Assembly: GCA_964221845.1 (NCBI GenBank) | Contig: CAXPZW010000045.1 | Location: 1-22,670, forward strand | From: CAXPZW01 sp964221845 | GTDB taxonomy: Bacteria > Bacteroidota > Bacteroidia > Flavobacteriales_D > Sanyastnellaceae | Reading direction: 5' to 3' | DNA length: 22,670 nucleotides | In this document: positions 15,014 through 20,975 of the stretch, in pieces | Position numbering within the stretch: position 1 is the stretch's first letter | Layout: every line of letters starts with the position of its first letter | Made by a program: the position numbers and the translations under genes | The notes under the pieces: generated by a model | The model's database searches: none | Told to the model about the DNA's origin: nothing | The model's input: the letters and a program-made list of their open reading frames with translations, nothing else

Positions 15014-15882
15014 GTTCTCGCAAGGTCCAAGCCGAACAATCCGCATCCCTGCTGGAATTGGTCATGAAGGCCATGGGGTACACCAGCAACACCAAAGGCC
15101 GCAACCTGATCAAGGGTGGTTTTGTCAAAGTCAACGGCAAACTGGTGCGTATTCCAGGCCAACCGGTTGAGGAAGGGGATTTCCTTTCCATCGAAGAATA
15201 CGACCGCTCCCGCGTGCGCGAGCAGCAGCACCCGTTCCCCTTTGAGGTGCTCGCCGATACCAAAGAATATGTGGCTTTCATTAAGCCCGCCGGCATGCCT
15301 ATGTTGGACGACCGCGGCAAAGGCAAAAGCGTGCAGCGAATACTCCGCGCTTACCTGGAGCGCCTCGGAAGCGAGGAAGATTTGTTTGTGGTCAACAAGT
15401 TGGATCCCCCTTGCTCCGGCATTGCCGTGGCGTGCAAGGACGTGCGCCAACGCGCCGAGTTTGAAGAGCGCTTGTTTGAGGCGCGCCACCGTTGGTATGC
15501 GCTTGTACAAGGCCGCGTCCAGCCGGTAGACGGCACCTGGACCATGCACCTGCGCCGGAACAAGGATGGTGTGTTGATTCCCATCCCATCGGGCACCGAC
15601 GCCAAAGAAGCCACCCTCAAGTACCGCACCCTCAGCGGCAACGGTCAATTTGCGCTGCTCAAGGTGGACCCTGAAACGTCGCTGCGTCACCAAGAGCGCG
15701 CGGTATGCGCTGCCGAACGTCACCCCATTGTGGGCGACCGCCGTTACCACGCCAAGGAAGATCCACTCAAACGATTAGGCCTGCACTTGTTCAGCCTGGA
15801 ATTCACCACGCCGAAAGGCCAACCGGTGACGCTGAAAACTCCGGTTCCTCGCGTATTTTTGAACTGTGTTAAAGTTCGTTGA
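15010..15882 (+). CDS. RluA-family pseudouridine synthase, divergent
   Basis: The protein is 290 aa, ATG overlapping the protease stop. Residues about 12-60 look like an S4-type RNA-binding region (LIKGGFVKVNGKLVRIPGQPVEEGD). The catalytic domain starts with EYVAFIKPAGMPMLDD at 86-101. The active-site motif reads VNKLDPPCSGIAV, placing the catalytic Asp at 132 but replacing the common HRLDxxTSG. A second motif reads SLRHQERAVCAAERHPIVGDRRYH, retaining HQxR and PIVGD..Y. It probably converts uridine to pseudouridine in rRNA or tRNA; the target site is unknown. The motif changes suggest a Bacteroidota-specific subfamily, not an inactive enzyme, since the Asp is kept. Adjacency to a secreted protease is not explained. 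Confidence 0.88.
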   Translation: MSSRKVQAEQSASLLELVMKAMGYTSNTKGRNLIKGGFVKVNGKLVRIPGQPVEEGDFLSIEEYDRSRVREQQHPFPFEVLADTKEYVAFIKPAGMPMLDDRGKGKSVQRILRAYLERLGSEEDLFVVNKLDPPCSGIAVACKDVRQRAEFEERLFEARHRWYALVQGRVQPVDGTWTMHLRRNKDGVLIPIPSGTDAKEATLKYRTLSGNGQFALLKVDPETSLRHQERAVCAAERHPIVGDRRYHAKEDPLKRLGLHLFSLEFTTPKGQPVTLKTPVPRVFLNCVKVR

Positions 15883-16042
15883 TACCGCCCTGTTGTTGCA
15901 GGCTTCTGGTGAAGCAGGTAAATCCGCTGTAGACGAACGCATTCACCTGTTGGGCCTGTTGCTACTGGCCGCAGGGGGATTGATCGTGGCAGTCATGGCC
16001 CTCTCGTGGTACCGCAAACGCCGCTCGGGTGGATCGGACTGA
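15866..16042 (+). CDS. Small single-pass membrane protein, 58 aa
   Basis: A GTG start at 15866 gives MLKFVDTALLLQASGEAGKS, followed by one hydrophobic helix (LLGLLLLAAGGLIVAVMALSW, about 29-49) and a basic tail YRKRRSGGSD. It overlaps the 3' end of the pseudouridine synthase by 17 nt and the next gene by 14 nt. Support comes from the convincing topology (positive-inside tail), the tight operon packing and the absence of any other frame covering this gap. No family recognised. The exact start is uncertain. Confidence 0.55.
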   Translation: MLKFVDTALLLQASGEAGKSAVDERIHLLGLLLLAAGGLIVAVMALSWYRKRRSGGSD

Positions 16043-16307
16043 AACGCCGTGCCCTACCTGCGGCATCTGGAGCGACGCCTCCTTGCCGGTGTGTCCTTCT
16101 TGTGGGGCCGGCCGCATTTCCACTTCTGTTGAAAAGCCCCCTAAACCCGCTCCTGAGCCCAGTGCACTCGACCGGTTTTTTGAATCTTGGGCGGCCACCA
16201 AGAATCCCCTCCTCAAAGGGCTGTACCTGTTGTGCAAGGCACTGTGGATGGTGTACATGGCCATCATTGCCTTCATTCTCTGGCTGATTGCAGCCGCTCC
16301 CGGTTAG
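16029..16307 (+). CDS. Zinc-ribbon protein with C-terminal membrane helix
   Basis: A GTG start at 16029 gives 92 aa. The N terminus holds two CxxC pairs (C8-P-T-C11 and C22-P-S-C25), a short zinc ribbon. A Pro-rich linker (VEKPPKPAPEPS) follows, then an amphipathic stretch and a hydrophobic helix (ALWMVYMAIIAFILWLIAA, about 70-89). It is probably a cytoplasmic-facing zinc ribbon tethered to the inner membrane. The upstream gene overlaps it by 14 nt and the next ATG is two bases after its stop. Function unknown. Confidence 0.7.
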   Translation: MDRTETPCPTCGIWSDASLPVCPSCGAGRISTSVEKPPKPAPEPSALDRFFESWAATKNPLLKGLYLLCKALWMVYMAIIAFILWLIAAAPG

Positions 16308-16308
16308 C

Positions 16309-16668
16309 ATGTTTTGGACTGCTGTTTTGTACGTGCCAGGTGCGCTCTACTCGGCCATTCGTATGGCCCAATGGCAAGGTTGGGTTGCACCTAGCCCGCT
16401 AACATGGTGGGTGCCCGACGCCTTCGCCATGCCGGTGATTTTAGCCTTGGGGCTGTTGGGAACGCGACTCGTAACGCGCAAACTTCAGCTTCGCTTGCCT
16501 GTGGCCATGCAGGTGGTGACTTTGCTTGCGGTGGTAGTGTTGTTTGAATGGGTCTTACCGCAACAGTCCGACGTGTACACCGCAGATGTGGTGGACGTTG
16601 GACTGTATGCATGCGGCACCGCTTACTTCGCATGGGCGCAAGGACGATTGCTGCCAACGGCTAGTTGA
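16309..16668 (+). CDS. VanZ-like small membrane protein
   Basis: The protein is 119 aa from ATG 16309. Hydrophobic segments lie at about 2-16, 38-55, 65-85 and 95-112. The block FEWVLPQQSDVYTADVVDVGLYACG resembles the region around the last helices of VanZ-like proteins (FE...P....D..D...Y..G), but I cannot confirm the family without a search. It ends the operon that starts with the protease, and its stop region overlaps the convergent lipoprotein by 8 nt. Confidence 0.65.
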   Translation: MFWTAVLYVPGALYSAIRMAQWQGWVAPSPLTWWVPDAFAMPVILALGLLGTRLVTRKLQLRLPVAMQVVTLLAVVVLFEWVLPQQSDVYTADVVDVGLYACGTAYFAWAQGRLLPTAS

Positions 16669-17491
16669 CCGCAACTGCCAGGTAGCGCGATGTGCGCCAG
16701 AAGGCGTCGGAATCCACAATCTCCAAAACCAGGTGATCGCCTTCTTGGACCATGCGGTAACTCTCTTCGGGGTGGAAGCTTAACAGACGTGCTCCGGTGG
16801 CGTGCAAGGGCAAGCGCCCCAACTCACGGATATCTACGGGGGCAAAGTAGGCCGGGTCAAAGTCGGTCTTGAGGATTTTGCGTTTGCCCAGACCTAAGAA
16901 GCCACGGGTCTTTTCGGCCACCCCAGCTTGGCTGAGTTCATCAAAGGTGCCGTAGGCGTACCATCCCAAATGCTCACGTTTGTCAGCATCACGCAGGGCG
17001 GTGGCCATCTCACGTTGGTGCAGTTCCAGGAGCTCCAGGGCAATGACGCGCTCGGTGAGGGCATGGCTGAGGCTGTCAATGGTGGCCGCACGTGCGCTGA
17101 TGACCGCGCGTTGCGAGGCCGTCGTGGCCTGGGCGTGTTGCAATTTGCCGGCCGATTGGCGCAGCTCTTCGCGCATGCCGGAGACCTGAAAGCGGCTGTC
17201 TTCCAGCAAGCGGTCCAGGTCGTCGAGTTGATCCAGGATAGGGTCGCGGTGGGGGGCGTCTTCGGCAAAGTGGAGGTATTCCACCAAGGCATCTTGGCCC
17301 GAACGGATGTCGGTCAAGCGGCGTTCCACATCGCCTAAGTAGGCGCGGTAGGTGTCCAGTTGGGCGTTGGCGGTGATGTTGCGGGCCACCAAATCGGCGT
17401 TGGTGTCGCGCAGGGCTGTTTCACGGTCGCCCGAGTGGCATGCAGTCAGGGCGAACACCAGCAGGGCAGGGGCTAGGAATCGGATGTTCAT
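16661..17491 (-). CDS. Coiled-coil lipoprotein with conserved C-terminal domain
   Basis: This 276-aa protein has a lipoprotein signal (1-18, ALLVFALTAC). Residues about 25-165 are a long helical coiled coil rich in Ala, Leu, Arg and Glu. The C-terminal part (about 175-276) starts WYAYGTFDELSQAGVAEK and contains GFLGLGKRKILKTDFDPAYF, FHPEESYRMV and a final FWRTSRYLAVAVN. This layout recurs in Bacteroidota lipoproteins sometimes labelled Cbp1-family collagen-binding adhesin; I rely on memory, so treat the name as tentative. Probably anchored in the outer or inner membrane facing the periplasm. It is convergent with the VanZ-like gene. Confidence 0.78.
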   Translation of the reverse strand: MNIRFLAPALLVFALTACHSGDRETALRDTNADLVARNITANAQLDTYRAYLGDVERRLTDIRSGQDALVEYLHFAEDAPHRDPILDQLDDLDRLLEDSRFQVSGMREELRQSAGKLQHAQATTASQRAVISARAATIDSLSHALTERVIALELLELHQREMATALRDADKREHLGWYAYGTFDELSQAGVAEKTRGFLGLGKRKILKTDFDPAYFAPVDIRELGRLPLHATGARLLSFHPEESYRMVQEGDHLVLEIVDSDAFWRTSRYLAVAVN

Positions 17492-17597
17492 GGCGTATTC
17501 TTTCTTTCAAGAACGGCGCAAACCGTGCCGTACCCAAGGCTCAGGTCCGCTTCTGCAGCAGGTGTAGCGGGCTTTCCAGCAAGTGCCGGGAATGCGA

Positions 17598-17621
17598 AAG
17601 CCCCGCCGATGGGCAGGGCTT
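17598..17621 (-). terminator. Terminator-like hairpin between the 48-aa gene and the lipoprotein gene
   Basis: AAGCCC (17598-17603) pairs with GGGCTT (17616-17621), with GCC/GGC extending the stem inward. On the minus strand it is followed only by TTCGCATT, so the T-run is weak. It lies 27 nt downstream of the 48-aa gene, whose stop codon itself overlaps a small hairpin GAGTC-TCGGG-GACTC (17636-17650). Confidence 0.45.
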
Positions 17622-17648
17622 GCATTTAGGTAATTGAGTCTCGGGGAC

Positions 17649-17795
17649 TCACACGTAGCTGCTTTGCTGCAGCCAGTCTCGCAAGTGGGCCTTGTCTTCT
17701 TCAACAAGGGTTTTGAATGCTTTTCGGAGTTCTTTTCGGAACAACGTCGGGTTAAAACTGACTTTGTCCAAAACGGTCTTGTAGTGCTCCAACAT
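17649..17795 (-). CDS. Small conserved-looking protein, 48 aa
   Basis: From ATG 17795 the frame reads MLEHYKTVLDKVSFNPTLF, then a basic amphipathic helix (RKELRKAFKTLVEEDK) and ends WLQQSSYV-stop. An in-frame TGA lies just upstream, so the start is well defined. Very short Bacteroidota proteins beginning with a similar YKTVLEKVSFD..LF.KEL.KA pattern exist, which makes this a real gene rather than chance. It is too short for routine gene calling. Function unknown; no signal peptide or membrane helix. Confidence 0.7.
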   Translation of the reverse strand: MLEHYKTVLDKVSFNPTLFRKELRKAFKTLVEEDKAHLRDWLQQSSYV

Positions 17796-17924
17796 GGGTT
17801 TCGCTCATCTTTTCGTTCAACACTTTCTCACGGTGTAGAGCTTCATCCAATTGTTTACAGGGGGATTGTACGCATCCTTTGCTAAAAAGGTTCAACTGGT
17901 CCGGTGAATTGTCGGATTTGTCTG

Positions 17925-17932
17925 TATATTTG
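17925..17932 (+). promoter_or_regulatory. -7 promoter box of the MarR-family gene
   Basis: TATATTTG is an exact consensus match, 17 nt before the ATG at 17950. It is flanked by TGTC (17919-17922) and GACA (17932-17935), a short inverted repeat across the box that could be an operator, although four-base arms are weak evidence. Confidence 0.55.
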
Positions 17933-17949
17933 ACACATCAACAATTGAC

Positions 17950-18384
17950 ATGCAAGAATCCCTGCACCAAACCGTCCTCTTTCTGATCGACCAGGTGGGC
18001 AAGCGTTCCAAGCGCCACGCCCAACGTCGCATGGACCAGGCGGGCATGGGCGTGACCATTGACCAATGGGTGCTGCTCAAGGTGCTGGAGGACATGGGAG
18101 GAGGCACGCAACGGGAATTGGCCGAACGCGCCGTACGCGACCCGGCCAGCATCACACGCACCCTGGACCTGTTGGAGAAGAAGCAACTGCTCGAGCGCAT
18201 GCAAGTGGAGGGGGACCGCAGGTCTTACCAAGTGCTTCTGACCAAAACGGGGAAGGCCTTTATCGGAGAGCACATGGCACTCATCCACCAACTCCGGGAG
18301 GAGAGCGTGGCCGGCTTGACCGAAAAGCAGGTACTCCAACTCCGTGATGCACTTGCCCGCATGGCCGCCAATTTTGACGACTGA
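17950..18384 (+). CDS. MarR-family transcriptional regulator
   Basis: This 144-aa cytoplasmic protein has the MarR winged-helix layout: N-terminal dimerisation helix (MQESLHQTVLFLIDQVGK), a helix-turn-helix around 49-85 (TQRELAERAVRDPASITRTLDLLEKK), the beta wing LLERMQVEGDRRSYQVLLT at about 80-98 with the conserved DRR, and a C-terminal dimer helix pair. MarR proteins repress neighbouring genes and respond to small aromatic or oxidising signals; the ligand cannot be predicted. The broken secreted gene downstream starts 35 nt after its stop, so the two may be one transcription unit. Confidence 0.9.
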   Translation: MQESLHQTVLFLIDQVGKRSKRHAQRRMDQAGMGVTIDQWVLLKVLEDMGGGTQRELAERAVRDPASITRTLDLLEKKQLLERMQVEGDRRSYQVLLTKTGKAFIGEHMALIHQLREESVAGLTEKQVLQLRDALARMAANFDD

Positions 18385-18418
18385 AAATTTTTTACCCAAA
18401 CAGTTGATAAATCAATAA

Positions 18419-18850
18419 ATGATGAAACAACTGAAAGGAAGATTTCTGTTTTTGCTGATGCTGGCCGCAGGTGCGGCATCCGCCCAAAAGGCCCCTGTGG
18501 TCTAAGTCACTACCCTGGTGCACGCCTTCATCCAAGCGGGTGATGATCAAGATGCCATCGCCCTTGACGGCCTGCTCCATGCCGAATACCGTGTGGTGAT
18601 GAACCAACTCTTTGGAGATGACGACGCGGTTGTATTGCCACGCGCGGCCTACCTGGGCAAGATCAAAGCCAAGGAATTCGGCGGCGACACCCGCGAGGTC
18701 ACCGTGGAATCAGTCCAACTCAACGGCAGCCATGCCGTTGTGCGCGTGCTGACCAAGGGCCAAAAACTCATCATGCGTTCAGACCTGCTCTGGGTCCAGA
18801 ATGCCAAGGGAGAGTGGAAGCTGATTTCGGACACGCCGACAGTGCTGTAA
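18419..18850 (+). pseudogene. Secreted NTF2-like (DUF4440/lumazine-binding type) gene interrupted by one in-frame TAA
   Basis: From ATG 18419 (or 18422) the frame reads a signal peptide MMKQLKGRFLFLLMLAAG then AASAQKAPVV, then TAA at 18503-18505. The same frame continues without shift: VTTLVHAFIQAGDDQDAIAL, DGLLHAEYRVVMNQLFGDDD, later REVTVESVQLNGSHAVVRVL and LWVQNAKGEWKLISDTPTVL before the TAA at 18848-18850. The part after the internal stop is a compact alpha-beta domain of about 115 residues resembling NTF2-like secreted proteins, in which a pocket binds small ligands. A single substitution would restore about 143 aa. I read it as a recent nonsense mutation; readthrough or a base error are alternatives. 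Restarting at an internal codon would lose the signal peptide. Confidence 0.75.
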
Positions 18851-18873
18851 GCCGGCAGAATTTGGCGCAAAAA

Positions 18874-18906
18874 AGAAGAGGCCTCCTCCGTTGAGGGGCC
18901 TCTTCT
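18874..18906 (-). terminator. Strong intrinsic terminator, best on the minus strand
   Basis: AGAAGAGGCC (18874-18883) pairs perfectly with GGCCTCTTCT (18897-18906), with an inner CCTC/GAGG extension around loop CGTT. On the minus strand the stem is followed by a six-T run (from AAAAAAGAAG on the plus strand). On the plus strand only CTAAACC follows. It could end the minus transcript from the zinc-ribbon gene and also slow transcription out of the broken NTF2-like gene. Confidence 0.75.
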
Positions 18907-18911
18907 AAACC

Positions 18912-19034
18912 TTAACCAAAATAACTATTAACCAAAACCAAAACTTGCTAGAGAAGCAAGTGGATGAAGTTGTTGAGTGTATAACAACCCTCGTGCCAAA
19001 ATGGTACACGGGTGCCTGGGCTTTAACAGTTGTT
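18912..19034. other. Cluster of direct and inverted repeats in the 188-nt gap, possible structured RNA
   Basis: A 10-bp direct repeat TTAACCAAAA occurs at 18912-18921 and 18928-18937. Three hairpins follow in close order: ACTTGCT-AGAGA-AGCAAGT (18943-18961), GTTGTT-8 nt-AACAAC (18969-18988) and CGTGCCA-AAA-TGGTACACG with a two-base bulge (18992-19010). A second GTTGTT (19029-19034) could compete for the same AACAAC. On the minus strand the first hairpin is followed by TTTGGTTTTGG, so it could also be an additional weak terminator. No open frame of note crosses this gap. Confidence 0.5.
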
Positions 19035-19038
19035 GGGC

Positions 19039-19251
19039 CTATAAGGGGCGTTCTGTCTCGCAATGATCACAGCAGGCCACTTGACGCCATTTGCTGGAGG
19101 GGATGCGTATGACAAAAAGGATGACTTCGATGTCACGCGTGTCATACGTGGTGAACCGGCGCAGGGCATTGCATTCCACACAATGGGCATGGAAGGGGGC
19201 CACGTCGGGGCGCGGGCGGGTTTGGGATTTGCTTTCGAAGACGATGATCAA
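19039..19251 (-). CDS. Small zinc-ribbon protein, 70 aa
   Basis: I choose TTG 19251, giving MIIVFESKSQTRPRPDVAPF; a longer TTG start at 19281 would run through the divergent promoter. Two Cys pairs form a ribbon: C24-V-E-C27 and C61-D-H-C64 (with C60 adjacent), separated by about 33 residues that include a strand IEVILFVIRIP. Short Bacteroidota zinc-ribbon proteins begin with a similar I+FG/ES strand, carry a CxxC, then a hydrophobic strand with FF.IP and a second CxxC. No catalytic motif; function unknown. It is divergent from the thiolase. Confidence 0.65.
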   Translation of the reverse strand: MIIVFESKSQTRPRPDVAPFHAHCVECNALRRFTTYDTRDIEVILFVIRIPSSKWRQVACCDHCETERPL

Positions 19252-19266
19252 ACCGCAGTCAAAATA

Positions 19267-19274
19267 TACCTTTG
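19267..19274 (+). promoter_or_regulatory. -7 promoter box of the thiolase gene, overlapping the divergent promoter
   Basis: TACCTTTG matches TAnnTTTG exactly, 21 nt before the thiolase ATG. The preceding bases read, on the minus strand, TATATTTTG, a near-consensus box for the zinc-ribbon gene, so the two promoters overlap and may be used alternately. Confidence 0.5.
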
Positions 19275-19295
19275 CGGCCAACCCAACGCATTCTC

Positions 19296-20471
19296 ATGAA
19301 AGAAGTATACATCGTCGGCGCCGCCCGCACTCCCATGGGGAGCTTCCTTGGCGCATTGTCCTCTGTACCTGCACCCCAACTCGGCGCGGCCGCCATCAAA
19401 GGCGCCCTCGACAAAGCGGGCATCCAGCCCGAACAAGTGGGTGAGGTCTACATGGGCAACGTCCTGCAAGCGGGCCTCGGCCAAGCACCTGCGCGTCAAG
19501 CGGCCATGGCTGCCGGCATTCCCAATACTGTGCCTTGCACCACCGTCAACAAGGTGTGCTCTTCGGGCATGAAGTCCATCATGTTCGCCGCCCAGGCCAT
19601 CAAGTCGGGCGACCAGGACATTGTAGTGGCCGGTGGCATGGAAAACATGTCTTCGGTACCGCACTACGTAGACGGACGCCAAGGCCACAAGCTCGGCGAT
19701 TTCAAACTCGTAGACGGCATGGTCAAAGACGGCCTCACCGACGTGTACAACCGCACCCACATGGGCGTTTGTGCCGAGCTCTGTGCCCGTGAAAAGAACG
19801 TCACCCGCGAGGAGCAAGACGCCTTCGCCCTCCAATCATACGACCGCTCTGCGGCCGCATGGGAGGCCGGCAAGTTTGCCGAAGAAGTGGTGCCGGTAGA
19901 AGTACCCCAGCGCCGCGGCGAGCCCTTAGTAGTGGACCACGACGAGGAGTACAAAAACCTGCGTCGCGATAAGGTGCCTACCCTGCGCCCCGTGTTTGAC
20001 AAGGAAGGATCGGTCACTGCGGCCAACGCATCCACCCTCAACGACGGCGCCTCAGCAGTGGTGCTGATGTCCAAAGAAAAAATGGAAGCACTGGGCCTGA
20101 CCCCGCTCGCCAAAATCGTCAGCTACGCCGATGCGGCCCACGCTCCGGAGTGGTTCACCACTGCTCCTAGTAAAGCGTTGCCTGTGGCCCTCGGCAAAGC
20201 CGGCCTGCAAAACAGCGACATCGATTTCTGGGAGCTCAACGAAGCGTTCTCGGTGGTGGGCATTGCCAACAACCGCGAGCTCGGTTTGGACGAATCAAAA
20301 GTGAACGTGAACGGCGGCGCCGTATCGCTCGGCCACCCGCTGGGCAGCTCAGGCTCTCGCATTGTGATCACCCTGATGAACGTGCTCAAGCAGAACGGCG
20401 GCAAGTTGGGCGCTGCGGGCATTTGCAACGGCGGCGGCGGCGCCTCTGCCATGGTGATTGAAAACTGCTAA
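19296..20471 (+). CDS. Acetyl-CoA C-acetyltransferase (thiolase)
   Basis: The protein is 391 aa from ATG 19296, the usual length for a biosynthetic-type thiolase. Active-site Cys88 lies in VNKVCSSGMKS, the NEAF motif at 315-318, His347 in GGAVSLGHPLGSSGSR and Cys377 in GICNGGGGASAMVIE. N-terminal VGAARTPMGSFLG is typical. It condenses two acetyl-CoA to acetoacetyl-CoA or runs in reverse in fatty-acid and amino-acid breakdown; the sequence alone does not separate these roles, and no fad or phb genes are adjacent. It is a single-gene unit with its own promoter and a strong terminator. Confidence 0.95.
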   Translation: MKEVYIVGAARTPMGSFLGALSSVPAPQLGAAAIKGALDKAGIQPEQVGEVYMGNVLQAGLGQAPARQAAMAAGIPNTVPCTTVNKVCSSGMKSIMFAAQAIKSGDQDIVVAGGMENMSSVPHYVDGRQGHKLGDFKLVDGMVKDGLTDVYNRTHMGVCAELCAREKNVTREEQDAFALQSYDRSAAAWEAGKFAEEVVPVEVPQRRGEPLVVDHDEEYKNLRRDKVPTLRPVFDKEGSVTAANASTLNDGASAVVLMSKEKMEALGLTPLAKIVSYADAAHAPEWFTTAPSKALPVALGKAGLQNSDIDFWELNEAFSVVGIANNRELGLDESKVNVNGGAVSLGHPLGSSGSRIVITLMNVLKQNGGKLGAAGICNGGGGASAMVIENC

Positions 20472-20491
20472 TCCCATTCCCCTTCAATAGA

Positions 20492-20518
20492 AAAGCCCGG
20501 TTTTGCCGGGCTTTTTTT
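20492..20518 (+). terminator. Intrinsic terminator of the thiolase gene
   Basis: AAAGCCCGG (20492-20500) and CCGGGCTTT (20506-20514) form a perfect 9-bp stem with loop TTTTG, followed by a T-run to 20518. The A-rich left side also makes it usable for the minus-strand genes that converge here. Confidence 0.92.
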
Positions 20519-20535
20519 GTGTGCTTGAGTTTGAT

Positions 20536-20949
20536 TCATGGGCAAGTGGTGCCACAAGCCCCCATCCACCCCAACAGGTCGGATGTGTCTATTGATCCCG
20601 AATGGTCAAAGTCTTCGCGGCACGGATTGGTGGTGTTGATTTCACAGGCCCCGTCGTCGATCAAGGCCTCAGGGTCATAGTTGTCGATCAGGTGACAACC
20701 TCCGCCGTAGGTACAGCCGGTGATGCACGAGAAGTCGCAGGACCCATCGTCGCGTGAAGCGTCAGGATTGTAATTGCAGGCATCGGAAACGGTGCATCCC
20801 GCACAGGTGACCAAATCACAGGAACCGTCGTCTTCAAGGGCGAAGGCGTCGTAGTTGCACGCCCAAGGATTGGTGCAACCGGACTGCGCAAAGGTGCATA
20901 GCGGCAAGAGGGCAAGCCCAAAAAGGACCGCCCGCAGTGGTAGTTTCAT
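20536..20949 (-). CDS. Small secreted protein with ACNY-type Cys repeats and dockerin-like tail
   Basis: From ATG 20949 the protein is 137 aa; longer in-frame starts would overlap the upstream gene. Residues 1-22 are a signal peptide (VLFGLALLPLCTFAQ). Three repeats follow: GCTNPWACNYDAFALEDDGSC, GCTVSDACNYNPDASRDDGSC and a longer GCTYGGGCHLIDNYDPEALI with DDGAC. Such C-T....ACNY...A..DDGSC repeats are frequent in secreted proteins of marine Bacteroidota and of unknown function; the Asp/Cys pattern suggests metal- or disulfide-stabilised loops. The C terminus is a single dockerin-like unit, EDFDHSGSIDTSDLLGWMG, ending ACGTTCP-stop. It lies 26 nt downstream of the nuclease-like gene and is probably co-transcribed with it. 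Confidence 0.82.
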   Translation of the reverse strand: MKLPLRAVLFGLALLPLCTFAQSGCTNPWACNYDAFALEDDGSCDLVTCAGCTVSDACNYNPDASRDDGSCDFSCITGCTYGGGCHLIDNYDPEALIDDGACEINTTNPCREDFDHSGSIDTSDLLGWMGACGTTCP

Positions 20950-20975
20950 ACCCTTAAGTAAGGTACAGAGAATTC

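Noticed and set aside
17752..17850. Minus-strand overlapping frame of up to 32 codons (MSETHVGALQDRFGQSQF and upstream) partly over the 48-aa gene
   Set aside because: It has only a TTG or a very short ATG start and no family resemblance. It could be a translational leader, but nothing beyond the open frame supports it.
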